Origin: Desulfuromonadales bacterium C00003068
Lineage (GTDB): Bacteria; Desulfobacterota; Desulfuromonadia; Desulfuromonadales; Desulfuromonadaceae
Assembly: GCA_001751155.1 (NCBI GenBank)
Contig: MAXR01000088.1
Span: 1-15,252 of the forward strand
Reading direction: 5' to 3'
Length of the DNA stretch: 15,252 nt
Shown in pieces: positions 8,528 through 14,282 of this stretch; the stretch's first letter is position 1, and every line of letters begins with the position of its first letter. The notes below the pieces were generated by a model that was not told the origin of the DNA, searched no databases, and saw only the letters and a program-made list of their open reading frames with translations. The position numbers and the translations under genes were made by a program.

Positions 8528-9544
8528 CTAGGCGTCTGTGTTACGGTGTTGATCAAGGCGAGAGCCAATGGTGTCAACCAGTTCTTTGATGCCGTCACCC
8601 GTGATGGCTGAAACAGAAAAGACGGGATAGCCTAGCTCTTCGAACAGTGGCGTCACCTTTTCGGCGAGTTCGCGAACTTCCGTGACATCGTTTTTAGTCA
8701 GTACCACAATCTGTGGTTTGTTGAGCATGGTCTCATCGTGACGCTTTAACTCATTGTTGATGGTGTTAAAATGGCACAGATAATCATCCTCAGGGGCTGT
8801 TGTCAAATCCACTAGATGAAGGAAGAAGTCAGTGCGTTCCACATGGCGTAAAAAGCGTGTTCCTAAACCGTGGCCCTCGCTGGCACCTTCAATGAGGCCA
8901 GGGATGTCAGCCATCACAAAGGATTTGAAACCATCGTAGCGGACCACACCAAGGTTGGGTACCAAGGTGGTAAAGGGGTAATCTGCGACCTTGGGTCGTG
9001 CCGATGATACCGCACGAATTAGGGTAGATTTGCCCGCATTTGGCATGCCAACTAGGCCAACGTCGGCAATCAGTTTCAGTTCGAGACGCAAGATGATCTG
9101 TTCGCCGGGAACGCCTGGCTGCGTGTGACGAGGGGCGCGGTTGGTGCTGGTAGCAAAACGGGCGTTGCCGCGGCCACCCATGCCGCCACTGATCAGTTTG
9201 TATTTTTGATTGGTTTCAGTCAGGTCGACGATTAGCTCGTCGGTATCTGCGTTGTAGACCAAGGTTCCTGGGGGAAGTTTGATCACCAGATCGTCACCAA
9301 CTTTACCGTGTTTGTGCTTACCCATGCCGTGGACACCGTTGCTCGCTTTATAGTGAGCGTTGTAACGAAAGTCGAGCAGGGTGGTCAGGCTCGAATCGGT
9401 GAGCAGATAAACACTGCCACCATGGCCACCATCGCCGCCATCGGGACCACCACGAGGGATAAATTTTTCACGACGAAAAGACAGGCAGCCTTTGCCGCCA
9501 TCGCCTGCTTTGATATTGATTTTAACTTGATCGACAAATCGCAT
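8528..9544 (-). CDS. obgE: GTPase ObgE/CgtA
   Basis: Essential Obg-family GTPase associated with the 50S subunit, acting in ribosome assembly and stress signalling. The 338-residue protein has the Gly-rich Obg domain (about 1-157; MRFVDQVKINIKAGDGGKG at the start, then RGGPDGGDGGHGG) followed by the G domain: G1 GMPNAGKST (166-174), the conserved FTTLVPNLG block (191-199), G3 DIPGL (213-217), G4 TKND (283-286) and G5 SA (312-313). It ends soon after the G domain, without a long C-terminal extension. The ATG at 9544 has only a weak ribosome site, but no alternative fits the conserved N-terminus. A strong hairpin lies between rpmA and this gene, so it may be partly expressed from its own promoter. 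Confidence 0.97.
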   Translation of the reverse strand: MRFVDQVKINIKAGDGGKGCLSFRREKFIPRGGPDGGDGGHGGSVYLLTDSSLTTLLDFRYNAHYKASNGVHGMGKHKHGKVGDDLVIKLPPGTLVYNADTDELIVDLTETNQKYKLISGGMGGRGNARFATSTNRAPRHTQPGVPGEQIILRLELKLIADVGLVGMPNAGKSTLIRAVSSARPKVADYPFTTLVPNLGVVRYDGFKSFVMADIPGLIEGASEGHGLGTRFLRHVERTDFFLHLVDLTTAPEDDYLCHFNTINNELKRHDETMLNKPQIVVLTKNDVTEVRELAEKVTPLFEELGYPVFSVSAITGDGIKELVDTIGSRLDQHRNTDA

Positions 9545-9568
9545 GGTGCTGGGTATCCAAGTAGGGTG

Positions 9569-9596
9569 ATTCTAAAATAAAATTAGATGGGTTAAA
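9569..9596 (-). promoter_or_regulatory. Weak candidate promoter for obgE
   Basis: Downstream of the rpmA hairpin, the minus strand carries TAGAAT (9569-9574, five of six matches to TATAAT) 16 bases from TTTAAC (9591-9596), a poor -35 match, in an AT-rich stretch. It would let obgE and the genes after it be expressed independently of rplU-rpmA. Confidence 0.35.
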
Positions 9597-9605
9597 CTTA
9601 ACACA

Positions 9606-9644
9606 GAAAGGCCCGAAGTTCTAACGACGAACTTCGGGCCTTTC
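9606..9644 (-). terminator. Hairpin terminator or attenuator after rpmA
   Basis: A perfect 16-bp inverted repeat (9606-9621 and 9629-9644) with a 7-base loop, GC-rich at its centre and flanked by A and T runs (AAAGG...CCTTT). It lies 23 bases past the rpmA stop. The minus-strand RNA lacks a long uridine tract after the stem (it continues TGTGTTAAGTTT), so termination may be incomplete. The symmetry would work in either direction, but no opposing gene is present. Confidence 0.75.
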
Positions 9645-9666
9645 ATTTCGTGCTGCAAGAGTTGGC

Positions 9667-9921
9667 TTAGTTAGCGTAAATGCTAATTTTTTGCCGTTTC
9701 TTGTCCTTACGTTCAAACTTAACAACACCGTCAATGAGTGCGAAAAGGGTATAATCCTTACCGCAGCCAACGTTGTTGCCAGGATGGAAGGTGGTACCGC
9801 GCTGGCGTACAAGAATTGAGCCAGCGGTCACATCTTCACCACCGAATCGTTTCACGCCAAGGCGTTTACCAGCACTGTCGCGGCCGTTCTTGGAACTGCC
9901 GCCTGCTTTTTTGTGAGCCAT
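9667..9921 (-). CDS. rpmA: 50S ribosomal protein L27
   Basis: Structural protein of the large subunit near the peptidyl-transferase centre, where its N-terminal tail reaches the tRNA acceptor ends. The 84-residue sequence is canonical: [20 protein letters not shown] at the start, [17 protein letters not shown], then [16 protein letters not shown]. There is no N-terminal extension of the kind cleaved in Firmicutes. AGGAGG stands six bases before the ATG. It lies 11 bases after rplU, the standard L21-L27 pair, and is followed by a strong hairpin. Confidence 0.98.
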   Translation of the reverse strand: MAHKKAGGSSKNGRDSAGKRLGVKRFGGEDVTAGSILVRQRGTTFHPGNNVGCGKDYTLFALIDGVVKFERKDKKRQKISIYAN

Positions 9922-9932
9922 GAGTTGCCTCC

Positions 9933-10241
9933 TTAAGCTTCAATGCCTGTAATTTTCAGACGAGTGATGGTCTGACGGTGTCCATAGGTCTTGCGATACC
10001 CTTGACGACGCTTAGATTTAAAGACGATTATTTTCTTGTCTTTACCCTGCTCAACAATACGAGCAGTTACTTTTGCGCCAGGCAATAGAGGTGTTCCGAT
10101 TTGAACCTCTTCTCCGCCGACCATGAGGACCTCGTTGATTTCAATCGTTTCACCGACTGAACCCGCGATCTTTTCAATTTTTAATGTGTCACCTTCGGAT
10201 ACTTTGTACTGCTTTCCTCCGGTCATAATCACCGCATACAT
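9933..10241 (-). CDS. rplU: 50S ribosomal protein L21
   Basis: Large-subunit ribosomal protein that binds 23S rRNA. The 102-residue product is full length and canonical: [18 protein letters not shown] at the start, [13 protein letters not shown] in the middle, and [16 protein letters not shown] followed by TRLKITGI at the end. GAGGTG precedes the ATG by seven bases. It is the first gene of the core operon; a strong sigma-70 promoter lies about 45 bases upstream of the start codon. Confidence 0.98.
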   Translation of the reverse strand: MYAVIMTGGKQYKVSEGDTLKIEKIAGSVGETIEINEVLMVGGEEVQIGTPLLPGAKVTARIVEQGKDKKIIVFKSKRRQGYRKTYGHRQTITRLKITGIEA

Positions 10242-10291
10242 GTGCTTTCACCTCGCTCTCAAAATGTTTCGTTCTATTCGTAACGGCGTAC

Positions 10292-10319
10292 ATTATCTGT
10301 TCTGGTATGGTTATGTCAA
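10292..10319 (-). promoter_or_regulatory. Sigma-70 promoter of rplU-rpmA
   Basis: On the minus strand a perfect TTGACA (10314-10319) stands 16 bases from GATAAT (10292-10297, five of six matches to TATAAT). Transcription would begin near 10285, about 45 bases before the rplU start codon. The position right upstream of ribosomal protein genes fits a strong constitutive or growth-controlled promoter. Only about 60 bases separate it from the thioesterase stop codon, which marks the boundary with the upstream operon. Confidence 0.8.
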
Positions 10320-10380
10320 GAACTTTTTGTGCTCTTGTGGTCAATTGTCGTGCACTATTTGTGGCCTGATGGGTGTGAAT

Positions 10381-10806
10381 TTATAGCGGAGAAAATTTCA
10401 TGAATTTCGCTTTCGCTCGTGCCATCACTTGACCATTATAACAGAGTTCCGATCTGACAACATATAACGGTGGTGTTTGTGAATCGAGAAATGCTGTGAG
10501 TTCAACACGAGCGTCACATGGGATCGGTGCTAAAAACCGGATGCGTAGATCGCCCGTTACCGCCTTGATCTTATGCTTGAATAAACAGTTTGTCATCGCA
10601 GCATCAAGCAGTGCACTGGTGATTCCACCGTGTAAAATATTACTATAGCCTTGTAACCACACGTGACTTTGGAAGGTTGCGCTGACACGGTTGTTCTCGT
10701 CACAATCAAAATCAAGTTTGAACGACAGCGGGTTGTTGCTGCCACACATCAGGCAGCGATCATGACCTGTTCCCTCTGGCACTCCATCGAGAAGATCAGT
10801 GGTCAC
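10381..10806 (-). CDS. PaaI-like hotdog-fold thioesterase
   Basis: A 141-residue protein of the PaaI/YbgC-type hotdog superfamily, expected to hydrolyse an acyl-CoA or similar thioester; the substrate is unknown. The active-site block NILHGGITSALLDAAM (about 56-71) carries the family HGG (59-61) and the downstream acidic residue Asp68. A CLMCG pair (C18/C21) near the N-terminus followed by an NPL segment occurs in one subgroup of these proteins. The start is a GTG at 10806; no in-frame ATG comes before the CLMCG motif, and the frame overlaps the end of the upstream NifX-family gene by 11 bases, so translation is probably coupled. It is the last gene of the ORP-like operon; whether it works with that system or is only cotranscribed cannot be told from sequence. 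Confidence 0.88.
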   Translation of the reverse strand: MTTDLLDGVPEGTGHDRCLMCGSNNPLSFKLDFDCDENNRVSATFQSHVWLQGYSNILHGGITSALLDAAMTNCLFKHKIKAVTGDLRIRFLAPIPCDARVELTAFLDSQTPPLYVVRSELCYNGQVMARAKAKFMKFSPL

Positions 10807-11128
10807 AGAGATTGATCCCGGTGGTTAAATTGCCAGCGAGGAAGCGTGTTACCAATTCGCTGGCTTCTTCAGCTGGTGCACCGATAATGACGTTAATGTT
10901 TTGGTTGGTAAATAGTTCTTGTGCTCGCTGTCCCATGCCGCCAGCAATAATGTGGCTTACCCCTTTTTCGCCTAACCAGCGTGGTAATAGGCCTGGCTCA
11001 TGAGCTGGAGCCTTAAGCTCTTCAGTTGTGGTGATGGTCTGATCGACGACATCGATAAGGGTAAATTTTTCGCAGTGACCAAAATGCATGGCCAATTTTC
11101 CTTGAGCGGTGGGGATAGCAATTTTCAT
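10796..11128 (-). CDS. NifX/NafY-family (dinitrogenase Fe-Mo cofactor type) protein with NLCDH tail
   Basis: A 110-residue single-domain protein of the NifX/NifB-C-terminal/ORP superfamily, an RNase H-like fold that binds Fe-S or Mo-containing clusters in characterised members. Visible marks: MKIAIPT at the start, MHFGHCEKF (14-22), HEPGLLPRWL (43-52), AGGMGQRAQELF (62-73) and a C-terminal NLCDH (106-110). Cys19 and Cys108, with nearby His residues, are candidate metal ligands. The start at 11128 has GGAG seven bases upstream, whereas the ATG at 11140 has none. It follows the second ferredoxin ATPase by 17 bases. No nitrogenase genes are visible, so a role in nitrogen fixation should not be assumed; a metal-cluster carrier in the ORP-like system is the better guess. 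Confidence 0.9.
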   Translation of the reverse strand: MKIAIPTAQGKLAMHFGHCEKFTLIDVVDQTITTTEELKAPAHEPGLLPRWLGEKGVSHIIAGGMGQRAQELFTNQNINVIIGAPAEEASELVTRFLAGNLTTGINLCDH

Positions 11129-11145
11129 TTTATTCTCCATTGTTG

Positions 11146-12033
11146 TTAAGAAGTGGTATCGATTAATTTAAGGTACTGATTCAGATTGTTCCATACCTCG
11201 GTAATGGCTGATGCGGCAAAGTTTTTGTCGCGTTCAATAACGGTTTGTGCCGCCACTTGCGCGGCGGTCACCTCGGTGTCGTAAGGGATTGTTCCTAACA
11301 GTTTTACCCCTTGCATGAGCGCCTCTTGTTGAATAGTCGCGGTCATGTCAGGGTTGATATCCCACTTGTTGACAGTTAAAAATGTGGGGATATCAAAATG
11401 CTTGGTTAGCGTTAGCAGTCGTTGCAGGTCGTGCTGACCTGAACAGGTGGGTTCGGTAATGATGCACACTGCATCGGCACCGGTAACGCTGGCGATAACG
11501 GGGCAGCCAATCCCTGGTGGGCCATCGACAAGAATCAATTCTAGCTCTTCCGCTATCGCTAAGTTGCGCGCCTGTTTACGGACGAGGCTGACCAGTTTTC
11601 CAGAGTTTTCAGCGCCGATATCAAGTCGGGCGTGAACGAGGGAACCAAAACGGGTGTCCGATTGATACCATTCACCGCAGCGCTGCTCATCGAAGGTGAT
11701 GGCATGTTCTGGACACATGCGTACGCATACGCCACAGCCTTCACACGCCGATGGGATAATCTCAATTTTGGGTTCGCTGGTGATCGCTTCAAACCGACAC
11801 AGTGGTACGCATTTGCCACATTGGCTGCAACTGTCGGCGATAATTTCAGCGCGATGACCACTGAAAAAAGGGTGAGTTTGGCGTGGAACAGGGGCGAGAA
11901 GCAGGTGCATGTCCGCTGCGTCGACATCGCAATCAGCGAGAACGGCCTTTTTATTAGCTAGAGCTGCAAATGCGGCGGTGATGCTTGTTTTTCCTGTTCC
12001 CCCTTTGCCGCTAATGATGACAATCTCTTTCAT
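11146..12033 (-). CDS. MinD/Mrp-type ATPase with two [4Fe-4S] ferredoxin motifs (second copy)
   Basis: A 295-residue P-loop ATPase of the SIMIBI MinD/Mrp/ParA class with an inserted bacterial ferredoxin domain. The deviant Walker A is SGKGGTGKTS (Lys10 signature lysine, Lys15, Thr16), switch I lies near DCDVDAADMH (34-43), and Walker B/switch II is LILVDGPPGIGCP (166-178). The insert has two CxxCxxCxxxC motifs: C69/C72/C75/C79 and C97/C100/C103/C107. It overlaps the upstream paralogue by four bases (ATGA), so the two are translationally coupled and likely act as a pair. Relatives include the ATPases DVU2103 and DVU2104 of the Desulfovibrio orange-protein operons. ATP-driven assembly or transfer of a metal cluster is inferred. 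Alternative: a spatial positioning ATPase like MinD. Confidence 0.93.
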   Translation of the reverse strand: MKEIVIISGKGGTGKTSITAAFAALANKKAVLADCDVDAADMHLLLAPVPRQTHPFFSGHRAEIIADSCSQCGKCVPLCRFEAITSEPKIEIIPSACEGCGVCVRMCPEHAITFDEQRCGEWYQSDTRFGSLVHARLDIGAENSGKLVSLVRKQARNLAIAEELELILVDGPPGIGCPVIASVTGADAVCIITEPTCSGQHDLQRLLTLTKHFDIPTFLTVNKWDINPDMTATIQQEALMQGVKLLGTIPYDTEVTAAQVAAQTVIERDKNFAASAITEVWNNLNQYLKLIDTTS

Positions 12034-12914
12034 CTTTGCCCTCCGTGTTGACGCTGGGAAATCGTATTCAACAATCGTTGCAGTTGTGGTTTTAAGTGTG
12101 GAAGGGCATCAAGTAAGCCTTTACCGCGCGAATATGCGACCGCAACTTCGCGATCATCTGGAATCTGTAGCATGATCGGTATCGGCTCCTGACGGCAGTA
12201 GTTGACCACCCCTTGATCGCCAATGTCAGAGCGATTGAGCACAACGCCAAAGGGGAGTTTTAATTGGCGTAGGGTTTCAACGGCCAAGGTTAAATCGTGT
12301 AAGCCAAAAGGGGTCGGCTCAGTGACCAGCAGAACGAAGTCGGCATCACGCACGGCGGTAATCATTGGACACGATGTTCCCGGCGGGCAATCGACGATGG
12401 TCAGATAGTTCGGATCAAATTGTTTTTTTACCGCCCGAATAACGGGAGGCGACATCGCTTGGCCGACATCCATGGTTCCTTTAATCAGCGTAATGTGATC
12501 GCATTGGCCGCGTTCAATGGTGCCGACTTTTTTATCTGTTTCAGTCAGGGCCGAAGTTGGGCAGATCTGGACACAGCCACCACAACTATGACACAACTCC
12601 GAAAAAATCATCGTCTGTTTTGGCAGGGCGACAATGGCGTTAAATTGGCAAAAGTCAGCGCATTGGCCACAGTGGTTACACAGCGATTCGTTAATCTGTG
12701 GCACAGCGACAGTCACCGCCTGTTTCTTGCCAAAGTGAGGCGTGAGAAACAGGTGACTGTTCGGTTCTTCAACGTCGCAATCTAGCAGATGGACAGGACC
12801 TAAACACGCTTGAGCGAGAGCAACCGCTAGCGTTGTTTTTCCTGTGCCACCCTTGCCCGATGCGATGGCGAGTTTCATGGGTTGAACGGTGGTTTGCGGG
12901 GTGGACAGTTTCAT
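12030..12914 (-). CDS. MinD/Mrp-type ATPase with two [4Fe-4S] ferredoxin motifs (first copy)
   Basis: A 294-residue paralogue of the ATPase encoded next to it, with the same domain order. It has Walker A SGKGGTGKTT (Lys21, Lys26, Thr27), DCDVEEPNSHLF (45-56), two CxxCxxCxxxC motifs at C79/C82/C85/C89 and C108/C111/C114/C118, then LTIVDCPPGTSCP (171-183) as Walker B/switch II. Both copies keep a Cys right after the PPG loop, a possible extra metal ligand. The frame is open to 12959, but the ATG at 12914 starts two bases after the stop of the upstream ORP-like gene, has a GGA nearby, and yields the same length as the paralogue. An internal ATG at 12878 lacks a ribosome site. The role is inferred as for the second copy. 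Confidence 0.93.
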   Translation of the reverse strand: MKLSTPQTTVQPMKLAIASGKGGTGKTTLAVALAQACLGPVHLLDCDVEEPNSHLFLTPHFGKKQAVTVAVPQINESLCNHCGQCADFCQFNAIVALPKQTMIFSELCHSCGGCVQICPTSALTETDKKVGTIERGQCDHITLIKGTMDVGQAMSPPVIRAVKKQFDPNYLTIVDCPPGTSCPMITAVRDADFVLLVTEPTPFGLHDLTLAVETLRQLKLPFGVVLNRSDIGDQGVVNYCRQEPIPIMLQIPDDREVAVAYSRGKGLLDALPHLKPQLQRLLNTISQRQHGGQR

Positions 12915-12916
12915 GG

Positions 12917-13279
12917 TTAAATCCAGTGTCCTTCGTTGGTTGCTTCGTTTGTTTCGCATAATTCATTATTGTTGAATTGTGCTAATGCCTCAGCAACAGT
13001 CTTTGCTTTACAGGGATAAATTGTTACCCCTGCCGCAGTCAGAACCTTAAAGGCTTTCGGTCCGCAGTGTCCTGTTATCAGCACAGTTGCGCCAGTTTTG
13101 CATAGGGTTGTTGCCGCTTGAATTCCTGCACCCTGAGCAGCGTTGAGGTTTTGGCTGTTATCAATGGTAACCCAATTTTTTAGTTCACTATCGTAAATCA
13201 AGAACCGACTCGCCCGGCCAAAACGTGGGTCGAGATCGGAATCAAGGGTGTCACCTGTGGTGGTCAATGCAATTTTCAT
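12917..13279 (-). CDS. Orange-protein (ORP)-like NifX-family protein
   Basis: A 120-residue protein of the NifX/MTH1175/ORP family. Characteristic blocks are DPRFGRASRF (17-26), NSQNLNAAQGAGIQAA (41-56) and ITGHCGPKAFKVL (68-80). Desulfovibrio ORP proteins of this type hold a mixed Mo-Cu sulfide cluster non-covalently; the same cluster here is only inferred. Cysteines at 60, 72, 90 and 108 are available. The C-terminal dozen residues (ETNEATNEGHWI) are polar and look disordered. The ATG at 13279 has AGGAAG eight bases upstream and matches family starts (MKIALTTTG); the frame is open 14 more codons, without support. It follows a stem-loop in the 68-base gap after the DUF5320-like gene and ends two bases before the first ATPase start. 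Confidence 0.92.
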   Translation of the reverse strand: MKIALTTTGDTLDSDLDPRFGRASRFLIYDSELKNWVTIDNSQNLNAAQGAGIQAATTLCKTGATVLITGHCGPKAFKVLTAAGVTIYPCKAKTVAEALAQFNNNELCETNEATNEGHWI

Positions 13280-13306
13280 TATGGTGGCTTCCTGTTTAAA
13301 TGATTT

Positions 13307-13336
13307 CCCCGTCGCCATCAATCTGTGACGACGGGG
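13307..13336 (-). other. Intercistronic stem-loop in the ORP-like operon
   Basis: In the minus-strand RNA, 13336-13326 pairs with 13317-13307 as an 11-bp stem (one G-U pair) closing an 8-base loop. The GC-rich base is CCCCGTCG / CGACGGGG. It starts 11 bases past the DUF5320-like stop. On the plus strand the G-U becomes an A-C mismatch, so the fold favours the transcribed direction. No uridine tract follows (AAATCATTT), so partial attenuation or RNA processing is more likely than full termination. Confidence 0.55.
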
Positions 13337-13347
13337 TGGTTTAGTAT

Positions 13348-13650
13348 TTATTTGACCAATGTATTGCTTAGAGTTTCTACTTGCTTTTGCAGATCTTTGA
13401 TCTGCTGTTGTAACCCCAAATCAGAGGGTGCGGGATTGTTGTCTAGTTGTTGAATGCCTCTGAATGGACCACCGCTTGCTCTTTGTCCTTTTTGTCCGCC
13501 TTGGCAGCGACCCATCCCTTGACGGCGACCTAAACGTTGTCCTTGTCCGTTGTTGTTAGCTACGTTATTCGAAGCGCCGTTACATAATCCTGCGCCACGT
13601 CCTGTTTGGGATCCCATTCCGCTTGGGCCTGTTCTATCGTTGTTTGGCAT
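13348..13650 (-). CDS. DUF5320-like Gly/Gln/Asn-rich small protein with C-terminal coiled coil
   Basis: A 100-residue, low-complexity basic protein. The N-terminus has the family-like pattern TGPSGMGSQTGRGAGLC (7-23), a Gly-Arg-Gln-rich middle (GRRQGMGRCQGG near 41-52) with Cys23 and Cys49, and a heptad-like LQQQIKDLQKQVETLSNTL end (80-98) suited to coiled-coil pairing. Short proteins of this kind are found beside NifX-family and ferredoxin-ATPase genes in anaerobes; their function is not known. The ATG at 13650 has AAGGAG nine bases upstream and starts one base after the stop of the upstream gene. The frame extends upstream to 13812 but would then overlap that gene, so the longer form is rejected. 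Confidence 0.82.
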   Translation of the reverse strand: MPNNDRTGPSGMGSQTGRGAGLCNGASNNVANNNGQGQRLGRRQGMGRCQGGQKGQRASGGPFRGIQQLDNNPAPSDLGLQQQIKDLQKQVETLSNTLVK

Positions 13651-13651
13651 C

Positions 13652-14059
13652 TTATAATTCTCCTTGTTTAAAGTGATTGGTTTTACCTCGTCCACGGCGA
13701 CAGCGCTGTCGTGTTTGGCGACAGCGGTTGTTGCAGCCTGGCATGATAAAGTGTTGTTCAAAGGGTTGGTCATTAAGCCAACACTCCATGACCTGTTGAT
13801 GACAGCCCGCAATAAAGGGCAAGACCTCTATCCCATGTGCCTCGGCAGCACGTTGTGTTGATTGGGTCATTGCTCCACACACTAAAACATCAATCTGGTG
13901 TTGATGGAGAAACTCTATTTTCTCGGTTGCTGATCCCGCGGGCAAACAGGTGCACTGCTGTGAGCCGTGCGGATCTGAGCGCTGGATCATGATGATCTGA
14001 CCGGCGACATCAAATACTGGGGCGATTCTTCCGTCCCAAATAGTGAAGGCTGCTTTCAT
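13652..14059 (-). CDS. NifX/NafY-family protein with Cys/Arg-rich C-terminal tail
   Basis: First gene of the sigma-54 operon, 135 residues. The core (1-105) fits the dinitrogenase Fe-Mo cofactor/ORP family: FTIWDGRIAPVFDVA (5-19), a CGAMTQSTQRAAEAHGI block (61-77), and PFIAGC (81-86). The tail MPGCNNRCRQTRQRC (106-120) followed by RRGRGK is Cys- and Arg-rich, with C109, C113 and C120. Further cysteines are C36, C38, C61, C86 and C93, so metal binding is plausible. The ATG at 14059 has only a weak ribosome site, and the upstream ATG is in another frame. The mRNA leader from the -24/-12 promoter would be about 76 bases. The exact role within the complex is unknown. Confidence 0.88.
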   Translation of the reverse strand: MKAAFTIWDGRIAPVFDVAGQIIMIQRSDPHGSQQCTCLPAGSATEKIEFLHQHQIDVLVCGAMTQSTQRAAEAHGIEVLPFIAGCHQQVMECWLNDQPFEQHFIMPGCNNRCRQTRQRCRRGRGKTNHFKQGEL

Positions 14060-14145
14060 TGCGCTGCTTTCGTTTCATCAACGTGTGTGATGCTTCGGTT
14101 GCAGGGCGACTCCCCGCGTTTCAATGTGGATAGTAGTAATCAGAT

Positions 14146-14161
14146 AGCAATCAGTGTGCCA
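14146..14161 (-). promoter_or_regulatory. Sigma-54 (-24/-12) promoter of the ORP-like operon
   Basis: The minus strand reads TGGCACACTGATTGCT, giving the -24 element TGGCAC (14156-14161) and the -12 element TTGCT (14146-14150) with the required GG-N10-GC spacing. Against the common consensus TGGCACG-N4-TTGCW only the seventh base differs. The start would be near 14135, about 76 bases before the first gene's ATG. The gene directly upstream encodes a sigma-54 activator, which fits local control. No convincing activator dyad or IHF site was found by eye in 14162-14282. Confidence 0.88.
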
Positions 14162-14282
14162 TGCCTTGAAGTCAGAGGTAAGTTGCTGTTGTTTAAGGAG
14201 TTAGTTTATGTGAGGGTGTGGCGTTGGTGCTGGAGAGTGTAGCGGGAGTGCGACGGTTAGTCGTTGCTTGGTAGCGTTTGTG

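Noticed and set aside
8512..8598. Longer form of proB starting inside obgE
   Set aside because: The extra 29 residues precede the kinase core and overlap obgE; the ATG at 8511 has a ribosome site.
13651..13812. Extended 154-residue version of the DUF5320-like protein
   Set aside because: It overlaps the upstream NifX-family gene in another frame, and the ATG at 13650 with AAGGAG begins the family-like sequence.
10796..14059. Nitrogen-fixation (nif) cluster, suggested by the NifX-family proteins
   Set aside because: No nifHDK, nifB radical-SAM domain, nifE or nifN is present; the ATPase/ferredoxin context fits the ORP-type system better.
14195..14213. Plus-strand AAGGAG followed by ATG and an immediate TGA (start-stop element)
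   Set aside because: It lies on the untranscribed strand of the intergenic region, with no plus-strand gene or promoter seen nearby; probably chance.
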